From positions 1 to 64,000 of the forward strand of contig CANMLX010000015.1 in the NCBI GenBank assembly GCA_947498845.1: DNA of 64,000 bases, in the 5' to 3' direction. Source of the stretch: an uncultured Flavobacteriaceae bacterium (GTDB lineage Bacteria; Bacteroidota; Bacteroidia; Flavobacteriales; Flavobacteriaceae). Positions within the stretch are counted from its first letter, which is position 1; each line of letters opens with the position of its first letter. Positions 44,921 through 53,830 of the stretch are shown here, piece after piece. Made by a program: the position numbers and the translations under genes. The notes beneath the pieces are model-generated. The model made no database searches and had not been told where the DNA came from. It worked only from the letters and a program-made list of their open reading frames with translations.

Positions 44921-45903
44921 AAAAAATCTTAATAACTGGTGCTGCAGGTTTTTTAGGTTCTCATTTATGTGATCGTTTCATAAATGAAGACTATTATGTT
45001 GTAGGTATGGATAACTTCATTACTGGTGACAAAAAAAATATTGAGCACCTTTTAGGAGCTACAAATTTTGAATTTGTTGCTCACGATGTTACTAATTTTA
45101 TTGAATTAAGAGGAAGTTTAGATTATATTTTACATTTTGCATCTCCTGCAAGTCCGATAGACTATTTAAAAATTCCAATTCAAACTCTAAAAGTAGGCGC
45201 ATTAGGAACTCATAATTTGCTAGGGTTAGCAAAGGCTAAAAATGCTAGAATGCTTATTGCTTCAACTTCTGAGGTTTATGGAGACCCTCTTGTACACCCA
45301 CAAACAGAAGACTATTATGGTAATGTAAATACAATTGGACCGAGAGGTGTTTATGATGAAGCAAAACGTTTTCAGGAGTCAATTACTATGGCATACCATA
45401 GATTTCATGGTATAGAAACACGTATTGTACGTATTTTTAATACCTATGGTCCAAGAATGCGATTAAACGATGGACGAGTTATTCCTGCATTTATGGGGCA
45501 AGCTTTAAGAGGAGAAGATTTAACCGTTTTTGGTGATGGTTCCCAAACAAGATCATTCTGCTATGTTGATGACCAAGTGGAAGGTATATATAGATTGTTG
45601 TTAAGTGACTATGTATTGCCTGTAAATATTGGAAATCCACATGAAATTACTATCAAAGACTTTGCAGAAGAGATCATTAAACTTACAGGAACAACTCAAA
45701 AGATAATATATAAAGATCTACCTGTAAACGATCCTTTGCAAAGACAGCCTGATATTAGTTTGGCAAAAAAAATATTAAACTGGGAGCCTAAGGTTAATAG
45801 GGAAGAAGGTATGAAGTTAACCTTTGATTACTTTAAGAGTTTGTCTGATGAGGAATTATTTAAAAGTGAGCATAAGAATTTTGAAAGTCATATAAAAAGA
45901 TAG
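44917..45903 (+). CDS. UDP-glucuronate decarboxylase (UDP-xylose synthase)
   Basis: 328 residues, extended [13 protein letters not shown] at 8-17, [33 protein letters not shown] relay, [31 protein letters not shown] in place of YxxSK is characteristic of UXS-type enzymes, so UDP-xylose is the expected product. UDP-glucuronate is supplied from elsewhere, as no UDP-glucose dehydrogenase is seen in the window. Overlaps the GT4 gene by 4 bases. Confidence 0.88.
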   Translation: MKKILITGAAGFLGSHLCDRFINEDYYVVGMDNFITGDKKNIEHLLGATNFEFVAHDVTNFIELRGSLDYILHFASPASPIDYLKIPIQTLKVGALGTHNLLGLAKAKNARMLIASTSEVYGDPLVHPQTEDYYGNVNTIGPRGVYDEAKRFQESITMAYHRFHGIETRIVRIFNTYGPRMRLNDGRVIPAFMGQALRGEDLTVFGDGSQTRSFCYVDDQVEGIYRLLLSDYVLPVNIGNPHEITIKDFAEEIIKLTGTTQKIIYKDLPVNDPLQRQPDISLAKKILNWEPKVNREEGMKLTFDYFKSLSDEELFKSEHKNFESHIKR

Positions 45904-45905
45904 CA

Positions 45906-47261
45906 TTGAGTACATTTAAACAAGGTCGTTATTCGGGTTTTATTAGACCTATTTGTTACTTAATAGATTTATTAATAATAAATGGATGTGTTTTTGTTTA
46001 TGAAATAAATCTAACCAGTTTATATTTTTTCAATATATATATATCTGTTTTATGGTTCTTTTTGTCTTTTTATGTCAAATATTATGAAGTACACAGGCAT
46101 ACCAGAGTAATTCAAATAATAACACTTTTGTTAAAGCAAATAGTATTATTTGCTTTTGTCCTTTATGCTTATGTTGGATTTTTTAAGCAATTCCATACCA
46201 GCACAGATAACTTAGGGAATTATTTAATATTAGTTCTATTGTCGTTAAGTTTTTTTAAATTTCTCACGTATTATCTGTTGAATAAATACAGAAGCGCGCT
46301 AGGAGGTAATAGTAGAAATATTATTGTTATTGGAAAAAATGAAAAGACTAGGCAACTTATAAAAACATTCAAGACCCGATTAGATTTTGGTTATATATTT
46401 AAAGGGCAATTTAGTGTTAAAGAAGAAGGTTTTTCTTTAAATAAATGTTTCAAATTTATCATTGAAAATGAAATCGATGAAATATTTTTTTCAGTAGCAG
46501 AATTATCAAATAAACAAATAAATAAATTAATCGATTTTGCAGATAATAACTTAAGGGAGCTAAAATTTATACCAGATAATAAGGAAATATTTTCGAAAAA
46601 ATTGAAGTATGAGTATTACGATTATATCCCAATCCTGTCAATTAGGAACATACCATTACAAGAATCATTAAATAAGTTTGTTAAACGATTGTTTGATATT
46701 ATATTTTCATTACTTGTCATATTTTTTATTTTATCGTGGCTTACACCCATACTAGCAATTTTAATTAAATTGGAATCTAAAGGTCCAGTGTTTTTTAAGC
46801 AGTCTAGAAATGGGTTTAATTATAAAGAGTTTGACTGCTATAAATTTAGGTCAATGACCCCTAATAAAGATGCACATTTACATCAAGCTACTAAAGGAGA
46901 TCATAGAATCACAAAAATTGGTGCTTTTATTAGAAAGACAAGCATAGATGAATTACCACAATTTTTTAATGTACTATTTGGAGATATGTCTGTAGTAGGG
47001 CCTAGACCTCATATGGTAAGTCATACAAATATGTACGCAAGAAAAGTAGATAAATTTATGGTAAGGCATTTTGTTAAACCAGGAATAACTGGGTTAGCGC
47101 AAATAAGTGGGTTTAGAGGGGAAATAGAAACAGATAAGGATATAATTAATAGAGTAAAATATGACATTTTTTATATTGAGAATTGGTCTATTTTACTAGA
47201 TTTGAAGATTGTTATTCAAACCTTTGTTAATGCTTTAAGAGGAGAGAAAAAAGCGTATTAA
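45906..47261 (+). CDS. Initiating polyprenyl-phosphate glycosyl-1-phosphate transferase (WcaJ-like)
   Basis: 451 residues. About four to five N-terminal membrane helices, then a CoA-binding-like domain and the C-terminal phosphotransferase domain: RLFDIIFSLLVIFF, FFKQSRNGFNYKEFDCYKFRSM, SIDELPQFFNVLFGDMSVVGPRPHM. It transfers a sugar-phosphate to the undecaprenyl-phosphate carrier to start the repeat unit. Which sugar is not known. The start is TTG at 45906, since the next ATG would lose the conserved N-terminus. Confidence 0.9.
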   Translation: MSTFKQGRYSGFIRPICYLIDLLIINGCVFVYEINLTSLYFFNIYISVLWFFLSFYVKYYEVHRHTRVIQIITLLLKQIVLFAFVLYAYVGFFKQFHTSTDNLGNYLILVLLSLSFFKFLTYYLLNKYRSALGGNSRNIIVIGKNEKTRQLIKTFKTRLDFGYIFKGQFSVKEEGFSLNKCFKFIIENEIDEIFFSVAELSNKQINKLIDFADNNLRELKFIPDNKEIFSKKLKYEYYDYIPILSIRNIPLQESLNKFVKRLFDIIFSLLVIFFILSWLTPILAILIKLESKGPVFFKQSRNGFNYKEFDCYKFRSMTPNKDAHLHQATKGDHRITKIGAFIRKTSIDELPQFFNVLFGDMSVVGPRPHMVSHTNMYARKVDKFMVRHFVKPGITGLAQISGFRGEIETDKDIINRVKYDIFYIENWSILLDLKIVIQTFVNALRGEKKAY

Positions 47262-47263
47262 TA

Positions 47264-48058
47264 ATGGTATTAGAAGGTAATAATAAAGTCTCAGTTATTA
47301 CACCAACATACAATTCGGAAGATTTTATTGAGAACACCATAGAGAGTGTCTTAAATCAAACGTATACGTATTGGGAGTTGGTCTTAGTAGACGATGCTTC
47401 CAGTGATAGTACTTTAGAGATCATAAACAGATATTCCGAGTTACACTCCAATATAAAAATCATTCAAAATAATACAAACCAAGGTGCAGCAGTATCACGT
47501 AATAAAGGAATTGAAGCAGCTACAGGAGATTATATAGCCTTTTTAGATGCAGATGACCTGTGGAAACCAAATAAATTAGAATTACAAGTTAAGGTATTGA
47601 TTAAAAATAACTTAGATGTTGTATTTTGTAGTTATGATTTAATGAATGAATCTGGTGAATTATTAAACAAAGAAGTTAAAGCGTTAAATGAATTAACATA
47701 TAGTAAGTTTTTAAAATGCAATTACATAGGTAATTTAACAGGGGTGTATAATGCATCTACATTGGGTAAAGTATATGCACCAAACCTACGTAAACGACAA
47801 GACTGGTTATTATGGTTAGAAGCTGTTAAGAAAAGTAACAAGCCAGCATTTGGGTTGGAAGAATCTTTAGCTATTTACAGAGTTAGAAAAAACTCAATAT
47901 CATCAAATAAACTCAATTTATTAAAGTATAATTTTCTGGTTTACAGAAAAGGTTTAAGCTTTTCATTTTTCAAGTCTGTATATTACTTGATCGTTTTTTT
48001 GTTTGAATATTTCTTTGTGAAATCTAGACAGACAGTTACTACTTCACAAAAGAAGTAA
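47264..48058 (+). CDS. Glycosyltransferase family 2
   Basis: 264 residues. GT-A fold: VSVITPTYNSEDFIENTIESV, LVDDASSDSTLE, GAAVSRNKGIEAATGDYIAFLDADDLWKP with the metal-binding DxD. A hydrophobic stretch near the C-terminus (about 232-250) may touch the membrane. Last gene of the plus-strand locus. Its 3' end overlaps the convergent PaaK/CapK-like gene by 20 bases, and no intrinsic terminator is visible between them. Confidence 0.88.
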   Translation: MVLEGNNKVSVITPTYNSEDFIENTIESVLNQTYTYWELVLVDDASSDSTLEIINRYSELHSNIKIIQNNTNQGAAVSRNKGIEAATGDYIAFLDADDLWKPNKLELQVKVLIKNNLDVVFCSYDLMNESGELLNKEVKALNELTYSKFLKCNYIGNLTGVYNASTLGKVYAPNLRKRQDWLLWLEAVKKSNKPAFGLEESLAIYRVRKNSISSNKLNLLKYNFLVYRKGLSFSFFKSVYYLIVFLFEYFFVKSRQTVTTSQKK

Positions 48059-49349
48059 ACTGCTTTAATTTACCAGATTTGGAGCGTTTTAAGTCATCTT
48101 TACGATCAAAAACAATATTGAGATCGGGTTCCAAATACCTTTCGATAGCTTTGTGTATAGCTTCAATTTTGGCTTTAGAAAGTTCTAGATTGCTTAAGTA
48201 ACTTATTTTAAAAGTGTCTGGTTTTAACTGTTCTATAATAAACGCTTTAACATTACTATTATCCTCAATAACAGTTTTAGTAACGTAATAAAAAGTTAAA
48301 CCAGCGGCTTTTTTTCCGCTAGGCAAGGTAACAATGTCACTTGTTCTTCCAATAAGGCTTTTTAAAACAGGCTTTTTAAGCGTACTAGCATCATCTAAAC
48401 AGCCAATATCCCCAATATCATAACGTATAAAAGGGTGGGCTAAATTGTAAAGCGATGTAATAACAATGCGCCCTTCTTTTCCATGAGGAACGGGATTATT
48501 ATTATCATCAAGAATTTCAACAAATAAATCTTCAGTATTAACCACCCATTCTCTTTCGGTATTACTAAATGCGATTAGTCCCAATTCTGCCGAACCATAT
48601 TCATTTATTATTGGGATACCTAATTGGTGTTCTAGTAATAATTTGTCATCTTCAAACAGTACTTCGGCTGTAACAATACAAGACTTTAATGTGGGACAAA
48701 TTGCTTTTAAAATACTATTTTTGTCTCTTAAATACTTTGCAAATTGTACAATAACGCTCGTGTAACCATTAATATATTCAAACTTTGAATTTTTAAACTT
48801 AATTAGATTTTTTTCGAACTCACGGGTACTTAAATCAAAAACCGAAAACCTATAGCGATTTCCTAAAGCATCCTTTATACGTTCTTTATAGTATCCTATT
48901 TTATTTAAAGGAATGCCATAAAAACGTGCCTGTCTGGAATTTTCAGCACTTATGCCATGCCAATTATATTTGTCTATAAAATTAGCCCAAGTTAGCGCAT
49001 GGCAATACTTATCTTTAGCAAAAATTAAAGGTGTTCCAGATGAACCTGATGTTTTATGTAAATGACAGTTCTTTTCTGTGAAACCATGAGATAAACGTTC
49101 CTTTAAGGGGCGTTGTAAATTAGATTTAGAAAGTACAGGAATAGTATTCCAATCTAAAACATTAGCCTTTTTTGCAAACACTTTATAAAAAGGGTTATTC
49201 GTTAGGTGATAAGCAACAATGTCCTGTTTTTTTTGCGCAATATAAACGTTGTATTCCTCTTCATTTTTATTTTTAATGATGGCTAAATCCCGTTTTGCTT
49301 TAGCAATAGGAAACCCTTTTAAACGTAATGTAATATCAAATAAATTCAA
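48039..49349 (-). CDS. PaaK/CapK-like adenylate-forming ligase
   Basis: 436 residues related to phenylacetate-CoA ligases, often annotated CapK or coenzyme F390 synthetase-like in polysaccharide loci. HKTSGSSGTPLIF is the phosphate loop (about 101-113), and YGSAELGLIAF and RYDIGDIG follow. CapK-type proteins may modify capsular sugars with acyl groups, but direct evidence is thin. Convergent with the GT2 gene and divergent from purD. The only polysaccharide-associated gene here on the minus strand. Confidence 0.75.
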   Translation of the reverse strand: MNLFDITLRLKGFPIAKAKRDLAIIKNKNEEEYNVYIAQKKQDIVAYHLTNNPFYKVFAKKANVLDWNTIPVLSKSNLQRPLKERLSHGFTEKNCHLHKTSGSSGTPLIFAKDKYCHALTWANFIDKYNWHGISAENSRQARFYGIPLNKIGYYKERIKDALGNRYRFSVFDLSTREFEKNLIKFKNSKFEYINGYTSVIVQFAKYLRDKNSILKAICPTLKSCIVTAEVLFEDDKLLLEHQLGIPIINEYGSAELGLIAFSNTEREWVVNTEDLFVEILDDNNNPVPHGKEGRIVITSLYNLAHPFIRYDIGDIGCLDDASTLKKPVLKSLIGRTSDIVTLPSGKKAAGLTFYYVTKTVIEDNSNVKAFIIEQLKPDTFKISYLSNLELSKAKIEAIHKAIERYLEPDLNIVFDRKDDLKRSKSGKLKQFTSFVK

Positions 49350-49458
49350 AAAATACAGGATTGATAAATATGAAATTAACTAGAGAAGCAAAACTAAAGA
49401 TTTATAGTTTTAAATAAAAAAAAGAACCAATAAGACTAAGCTTAAACTAAAAAGACAC

Positions 49459-49466
49459 TATTTTTG
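49459..49466 (+). promoter_or_regulatory. Putative -7 box of purD
   Basis: TATTTTTG fits TAnnTTTG and lies 23 nt before the purD ATG in the divergent gap with the CapK-like gene. Confidence 0.4.
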
Positions 49467-49489
49467 CAGACATTAAAAATTATTATATA

Positions 49490-50761
49490 ATGAATATCTT
49501 AATACTAGGTTCAGGAGGAAGAGAACATACATTTGCATGGAAAATAGCACAAAGTGACCAATGTAAGCAACTGTACGTAGCTCCTGGAAATTCTGGAACA
49601 GCACAAATAGCGACTAATGTAGCCATTAGTGTTACCGATTTTGAAGCTATAAAAGCACTTGTTTTAGAAAAACGTATAGATATGGTTGTTGTAGGACCAG
49701 AAGATCCTTTAGTAAAAGGCGTGCATGATTACTTTTTAAACGACGAAGCGATAAAACACGTTTCGGTTATTGGACCTCAAAAAGCGGCAGCAGAGTTAGA
49801 AGGCAGTAAAGAATTCGCCAAAGAGTTTTTATACAGACACAATATACCAACAGCAGCCTACGAGAGCTTTACTAAAGATACCGTTGAAAAAGGGTATGCT
49901 TTTTTAGAAACTTTACAACCACCTTATGTGCTTAAAGCAGATGGTTTAGCAGCAGGAAAAGGTGTGGTAATTCTTAATGATTTAGAAGAAGCTAAAACCG
50001 AACTAAAAAGCATGTTAGTAGATGCTAAATTTGGAGTAGCAAGTACTAAAGTTGTTATTGAAGAATTTTTAGATGGTATAGAATTAAGCTGTTTTGTATT
50101 AACAGATGGTAAAAACTATAAAATATTACCAACAGCTAAGGATTATAAACGAATAGGAGAAGGTGATACAGGTTTAAATACAGGAGGAATGGGAGCCGTT
50201 TCCCCAGTACCATTTGCAACAGATGAGTTTCTTGAGAAAATAGAAAATCGCATCGTAAAACCAACCGTAGAAGGTTTAAAGAACGATAATTTACCCTATG
50301 TAGGTTTTATTTTTATTGGCTTGATAAAAGTAGGGGATGACCCAAAAGTGATTGAATATAATGTGCGTATGGGAGATCCTGAGACCGAAGTCGTGTTCCC
50401 TAGATTAAAAAATGATCTAGTAGAAGTCCTTCAAGCTATGGCAAACGAAACATTAGATAACATCGATATTGAAATTGATGACCGTGCAGCCACAACAATT
50501 ATGGTAGTTTCAGGAGGTTATCCAGAAGCTTATGAAAAAGGAAAAGAAATAACGGGAGTAGATCGTATTACAGATGCCATTCCATTTCATGCTGGAGCGC
50601 AATTAAAAGACGATAAAATTGTGACTTCTGGAGGCCGTGTTATTGCTGTGACAGCTTATGGAGACACATATCAAGAAGCTATAAAAAAATCTTATCAAAA
50701 CATAGAAAAACTACATTTTGATAAGATGTATTATCGTAAGGATATAGGTTTTGATTTATAA
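49490..50761 (+). CDS. purD: Phosphoribosylamine-glycine ligase
   Basis: Second step of purine synthesis. ATP-grasp enzyme of 423 residues: N-terminal LGSGGREHTFAWKIAQS, ATP site YVLKADGLAAGKGVVIL, GPEDPLVKGV, the GEGDTGLNTGGMGAVSP loop and YNVRMGDPETEVV metal ligands. Normal length. Its TAA is directly adjacent to the TAA of the convergent small membrane protein gene (TTATAA at 50756-50761). Confidence 0.96.
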   Translation: MNILILGSGGREHTFAWKIAQSDQCKQLYVAPGNSGTAQIATNVAISVTDFEAIKALVLEKRIDMVVVGPEDPLVKGVHDYFLNDEAIKHVSVIGPQKAAAELEGSKEFAKEFLYRHNIPTAAYESFTKDTVEKGYAFLETLQPPYVLKADGLAAGKGVVILNDLEEAKTELKSMLVDAKFGVASTKVVIEEFLDGIELSCFVLTDGKNYKILPTAKDYKRIGEGDTGLNTGGMGAVSPVPFATDEFLEKIENRIVKPTVEGLKNDNLPYVGFIFIGLIKVGDDPKVIEYNVRMGDPETEVVFPRLKNDLVEVLQAMANETLDNIDIEIDDRAATTIMVVSGGYPEAYEKGKEITGVDRITDAIPFHAGAQLKDDKIVTSGGRVIAVTAYGDTYQEAIKKSYQNIEKLHFDKMYYRKDIGFDL

Positions 50762-50983
50762 AAACGAGTGAGAGGAAACGCTTTTGTCCTCTTCGTTATT
50801 ATCATTAAATATTTTAAGTTGCTTCATCCAATAAAGCATAGCAACTATAGCTATAATTATAAATACCCAAGATATTAGGTTTGCAAGCCACCAGTTATCT
50901 AATTCTAATGCTCTCATTGCATCTAACGGAGAAAAAAGTACATTAACAAATAAATCCTGTATGGCGTAAAATAAGTCTTTCAT
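50756..50983 (-). CDS. Small membrane protein, DUF6341-like
   Basis: 75 residues from the ATG at 50983. A longer in-frame start at 51013 adds a leader that is not typical of the family. One hydrophobic helix (about 34-53, LISWVFIIIAIVAMLYWMKQL) and a conserved C-terminal SHSFL ending. The pattern SPLDAMRALELDNWWLANLISW recalls the flavobacterial DUF6341 family, sometimes mislabelled. Divergent from the DUF6427-like gene 39 nt away. Function unknown. Confidence 0.7.
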   Translation of the reverse strand: MKDLFYAIQDLFVNVLFSPLDAMRALELDNWWLANLISWVFIIIAIVAMLYWMKQLKIFNDNNEEDKSVSSHSFL

Positions 50984-51022
50984 GATTAGTATATTTACGT
51001 AGCAAAAGTACAAAAACAGTTA

Positions 51023-51943
51023 ATGATAACAAGCTTTTTTAGTAAATCTAAACCGATAAATTTTATTATCGTTTTTTTCATCATGGTTTTGGCTTGCATT
51101 ATGCCTTATTTTAAGTTAGATGCAGTTACTGTGCCCCCAACTGTTGCAGAATATATTGTTCTGGTTTTAGCAAACTATTTTTCGGTATTACTACTTAATT
51201 TTATTGTAGGGAAAAATGGTTTAACAAAATCAAATACTTTGGAGATTTTATTATATGGCTTATTTATACTGCTTATTCCAGCGACTACCAGTAATTTAAA
51301 AATAGTTTTATCCAATGTTTTTATTCTATTTGGTTTGAGAAGGTTAATAAGCTTACAAACACAAAAAGAGATAATAAAGAAACTGTTCGATGCTGGTTTT
51401 TGGATAGCGGTTGCCTCTTTATTACATGTTTGGAGCAGTCTTTTTTTTCTCTTAATACCTTATGTTATCGTATACTTTACCGATAAAAAACTAAGATATT
51501 GGCTCATACCTTTAAGCGCACTAGCATGTGTTTTTATAATAGCTTATAGCTTTTGTGTTGTCTTAGATTATCGTTTAATAGATTATATTTTAAACGGATT
51601 TAATGTAAGTTTAAATTTCACTAATTACAATACAGTTGCTTTAATAATTGCCATAACACTTTTGTTTTCGTTTAGTATTTGGGCATCCTTATCTTACATT
51701 AAACGCATAAAAGAAAAGAAAAAATCATTGAGACCAATATTTTACTTTATAATACTGTTACTTGCTATTTCGTTTTTGATTATGTTTTTTGCTTCAGAAA
51801 AAAATGGCAGTGAATTTTTATTCATATTTGCTCCGCTTACCATAATACTCACAAATTATATCGAAACACTTAAAAAAGGGTGGTTTAAAGAAGTATTTCT
51901 TTTAATATTGATTATTGTGCCTTTTGTTTTGATACTTTTATAG
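51023..51943 (+). CDS. Multi-pass membrane protein, DUF6427-like
   Basis: 306 residues, about eight to nine hydrophobic helices and a basic start MITSFFSKSKPINF. Matches my memory of the DUF6427 family of flavobacteria, of unknown function. The helices are dense from residue 15 to the end with short polar loops. Divergent from the DUF6341-like gene, with which it is usually found. Confidence 0.7.
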   Translation: MITSFFSKSKPINFIIVFFIMVLACIMPYFKLDAVTVPPTVAEYIVLVLANYFSVLLLNFIVGKNGLTKSNTLEILLYGLFILLIPATTSNLKIVLSNVFILFGLRRLISLQTQKEIIKKLFDAGFWIAVASLLHVWSSLFFLLIPYVIVYFTDKKLRYWLIPLSALACVFIIAYSFCVVLDYRLIDYILNGFNVSLNFTNYNTVALIIAITLLFSFSIWASLSYIKRIKEKKKSLRPIFYFIILLLAISFLIMFFASEKNGSEFLFIFAPLTIILTNYIETLKKGWFKEVFLLILIIVPFVLILL

Positions 51944-52020
51944 TTTTATCTCGCTAGAGAGCCCGAAATAATAGCAAGAATTAATCAAATAAAGTATATT
52001 TGTGGTATTAAAATTTAAAG

Positions 52021-52626
52021 ATGTTTACAAGCAAAGCTAATAAGATATTCCAAGACGTTATAGAAACGTACCATGTTATAAATACTGTAGATCAATCATT
52101 TAAAAATGTATATCCCGAAAGCGATTTAATAGCGCATTTATTATATAGAAAATGTTGGATAGATACAGTGCAATGGCATTACGAAGATATTATTCGTGAT
52201 CCACAAATAGATCCTGTAGCAGCTTTAAAATTGAAACGTCAAATAGATGCTTCAAATCAAGATAGAACAGATATGGTAGAATATATTGATAGTTATTTTT
52301 TAGACAAATACAATGCCGTTGAGGCTAAAAAGGATGCTACTATAAATACAGAAAGCCCAGCATGGGGAATAGATCGTTTATCTATTTTAGCATTGAAGAT
52401 TTATCACATGAATGAAGAAGCAACTAGAGAAGATGCTTCCGAAGCCCATAAAGCAACTTGCCAGAAAAAATTAGATATTCTTTTAGAACAACGTGTAGAT
52501 TTATCTACGGCAATAGATACCCTATTAAATGATATTGAAAAGGGCGATAAGTATATGAAGGTATACAAGCAAATGAAGATGTATAACGACAATGAGTTAA
52601 ACCCTGTTCTACGTTCTCAAAAGTGA
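52021..52626 (+). CDS. DUF4254 protein
   Basis: 201 residues, helical and charged, with no signal. RKCWIDTVQWHYEDIIRDPQID and NRTD-like DASNQDRTDMVEYID segments fit the DUF4254 family of Bacteroidota. Function unknown. It precedes the GT9 gene on the same strand with a 63-nt gap. Family members often lie beside heptosyltransferase-like genes, so a role in lipopolysaccharide core assembly is possible. Confidence 0.78.
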   Translation: MFTSKANKIFQDVIETYHVINTVDQSFKNVYPESDLIAHLLYRKCWIDTVQWHYEDIIRDPQIDPVAALKLKRQIDASNQDRTDMVEYIDSYFLDKYNAVEAKKDATINTESPAWGIDRLSILALKIYHMNEEATREDASEAHKATCQKKLDILLEQRVDLSTAIDTLLNDIEKGDKYMKVYKQMKMYNDNELNPVLRSQK

Positions 52627-52689
52627 TAATTAATCATCCTGAGCGGTATACTAAACGTCTTTCGGTATCGTTTTAAAATCTTGTCAGTG

Positions 52690-53721
52690 ATGGTATCAAA
52701 AAAACCTAAGCATATTTTAACGATACGTCTCTCAGCAATGGGAGATGTGGCTATGGCTATTCCTGTTTTAAGAGCTTTAACGCAGCAACATCCAGAGGTT
52801 AAGGTGACTGTTTTAACACGTGATTTTTTTAAACCTTTTTTTAGAGATATCCCTAATGTTTCTGTCTTTACAGCAGATGTAAAAGGAAAACATAAAGGTG
52901 TTTTTGGGTTATATAAACTCGCAAAACAGCTCAATAAAGCGTATAAATTTTATGCTGTTGCCGATTTACACAATGTGTTGCGAAGTAAACTACTTAAGCT
53001 GTTTGTAAAATACCAACAATTAGCAACTATTGACAAAGGACGCTCTGAAAAAAACGCATTAATCTCAGGGCAGAATTTTAAGCAATTAAAAACAACACAC
53101 GAGCGTTATGCCGATGTTTTTAAAAGCTTAGGATTCACGTTAGATCTGTCCAGTCCTATATTTCCTGATAGTAAGGTTTTAAACAAAAAATTAGAACATT
53201 ATTTTAGTGGGAAGACTAAAAAACATATTGGTATAGCACCTTTTGCAGCACATAAAGGGAAAATGTATCCTATAGATGTAATGGAAAAACTCATTAAGGA
53301 ATTATCTAAATCCTATACTGTTATTTTGTTTGGAGGTGGCAAAGAAGAAATAGATATTCTAAATCAGTTTGAAAAGTTTTTTAATAATGTAAATAGTGTT
53401 GCAGGCAAACTTACGTTAGAAGAAGAATTGGATGTGATCTCTAATTTAGATGTCATGGTGTCAATGGATTCTGGAAATGCACATATTGCTGCCATGTTAG
53501 GTATAAAAGTAGTTACTATTTGGGGTGTTACACATCCTTATGCTGGGTTTGCCCCATTTAACCAACCCGAAGACTATGCGCTTTTAGCAGATAGAAGTAA
53601 GTATCCATTAATTCCAACTTCGGTATATGGCAAAACGTATCCTGAAGGTTATGAAAATTGTGCAGGAAGCATTTCTCCGCAAACGATTATTGATAAAATT
53701 GAGTGTATTTTAGAAAGCTAA
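52690..53721 (+). CDS. Glycosyltransferase family 9 (heptosyltransferase-like)
   Basis: 343 residues from the ATG at 52690; a TTG 9 bases earlier is in frame but less likely. GT-B fold: ILTIRLSAMGDVAMAIPVLRAL at the N-terminus, GIAPFAAHKGKMYPIDVMEKL, and VMVSMDSGNAHIAAMLGIKVVTIWG in the ADP-sugar site. The family adds heptose or related sugars to the lipopolysaccharide core. A strong terminator follows. Confidence 0.88.
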   Translation: MVSKKPKHILTIRLSAMGDVAMAIPVLRALTQQHPEVKVTVLTRDFFKPFFRDIPNVSVFTADVKGKHKGVFGLYKLAKQLNKAYKFYAVADLHNVLRSKLLKLFVKYQQLATIDKGRSEKNALISGQNFKQLKTTHERYADVFKSLGFTLDLSSPIFPDSKVLNKKLEHYFSGKTKKHIGIAPFAAHKGKMYPIDVMEKLIKELSKSYTVILFGGGKEEIDILNQFEKFFNNVNSVAGKLTLEEELDVISNLDVMVSMDSGNAHIAAMLGIKVVTIWGVTHPYAGFAPFNQPEDYALLADRSKYPLIPTSVYGKTYPEGYENCAGSISPQTIIDKIECILES

Positions 53722-53770
53722 AACTTATGCTAAGTTGGTTTTCAAAATATAGCAATTATTATAAACCAAA

Positions 53771-53806
53771 AAAAAGCCAAAGAATAAAATAAATTCCTTG
53801 GCTTTT
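53771..53806. terminator. Bidirectional terminator between the GT9 and GH31 genes
   Basis: AAAAGCCAA and TTGGCTTTT form the stem, with GAAT/ATTC pairing inside, around an A-rich loop. A and T runs flank both sides, so it can end the plus-strand GT9 transcript and the minus-strand glycogen operon. Confidence 0.85.
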
Positions 53807-53830
53807 AAATTTTATCAAAAAACTAGCTTA

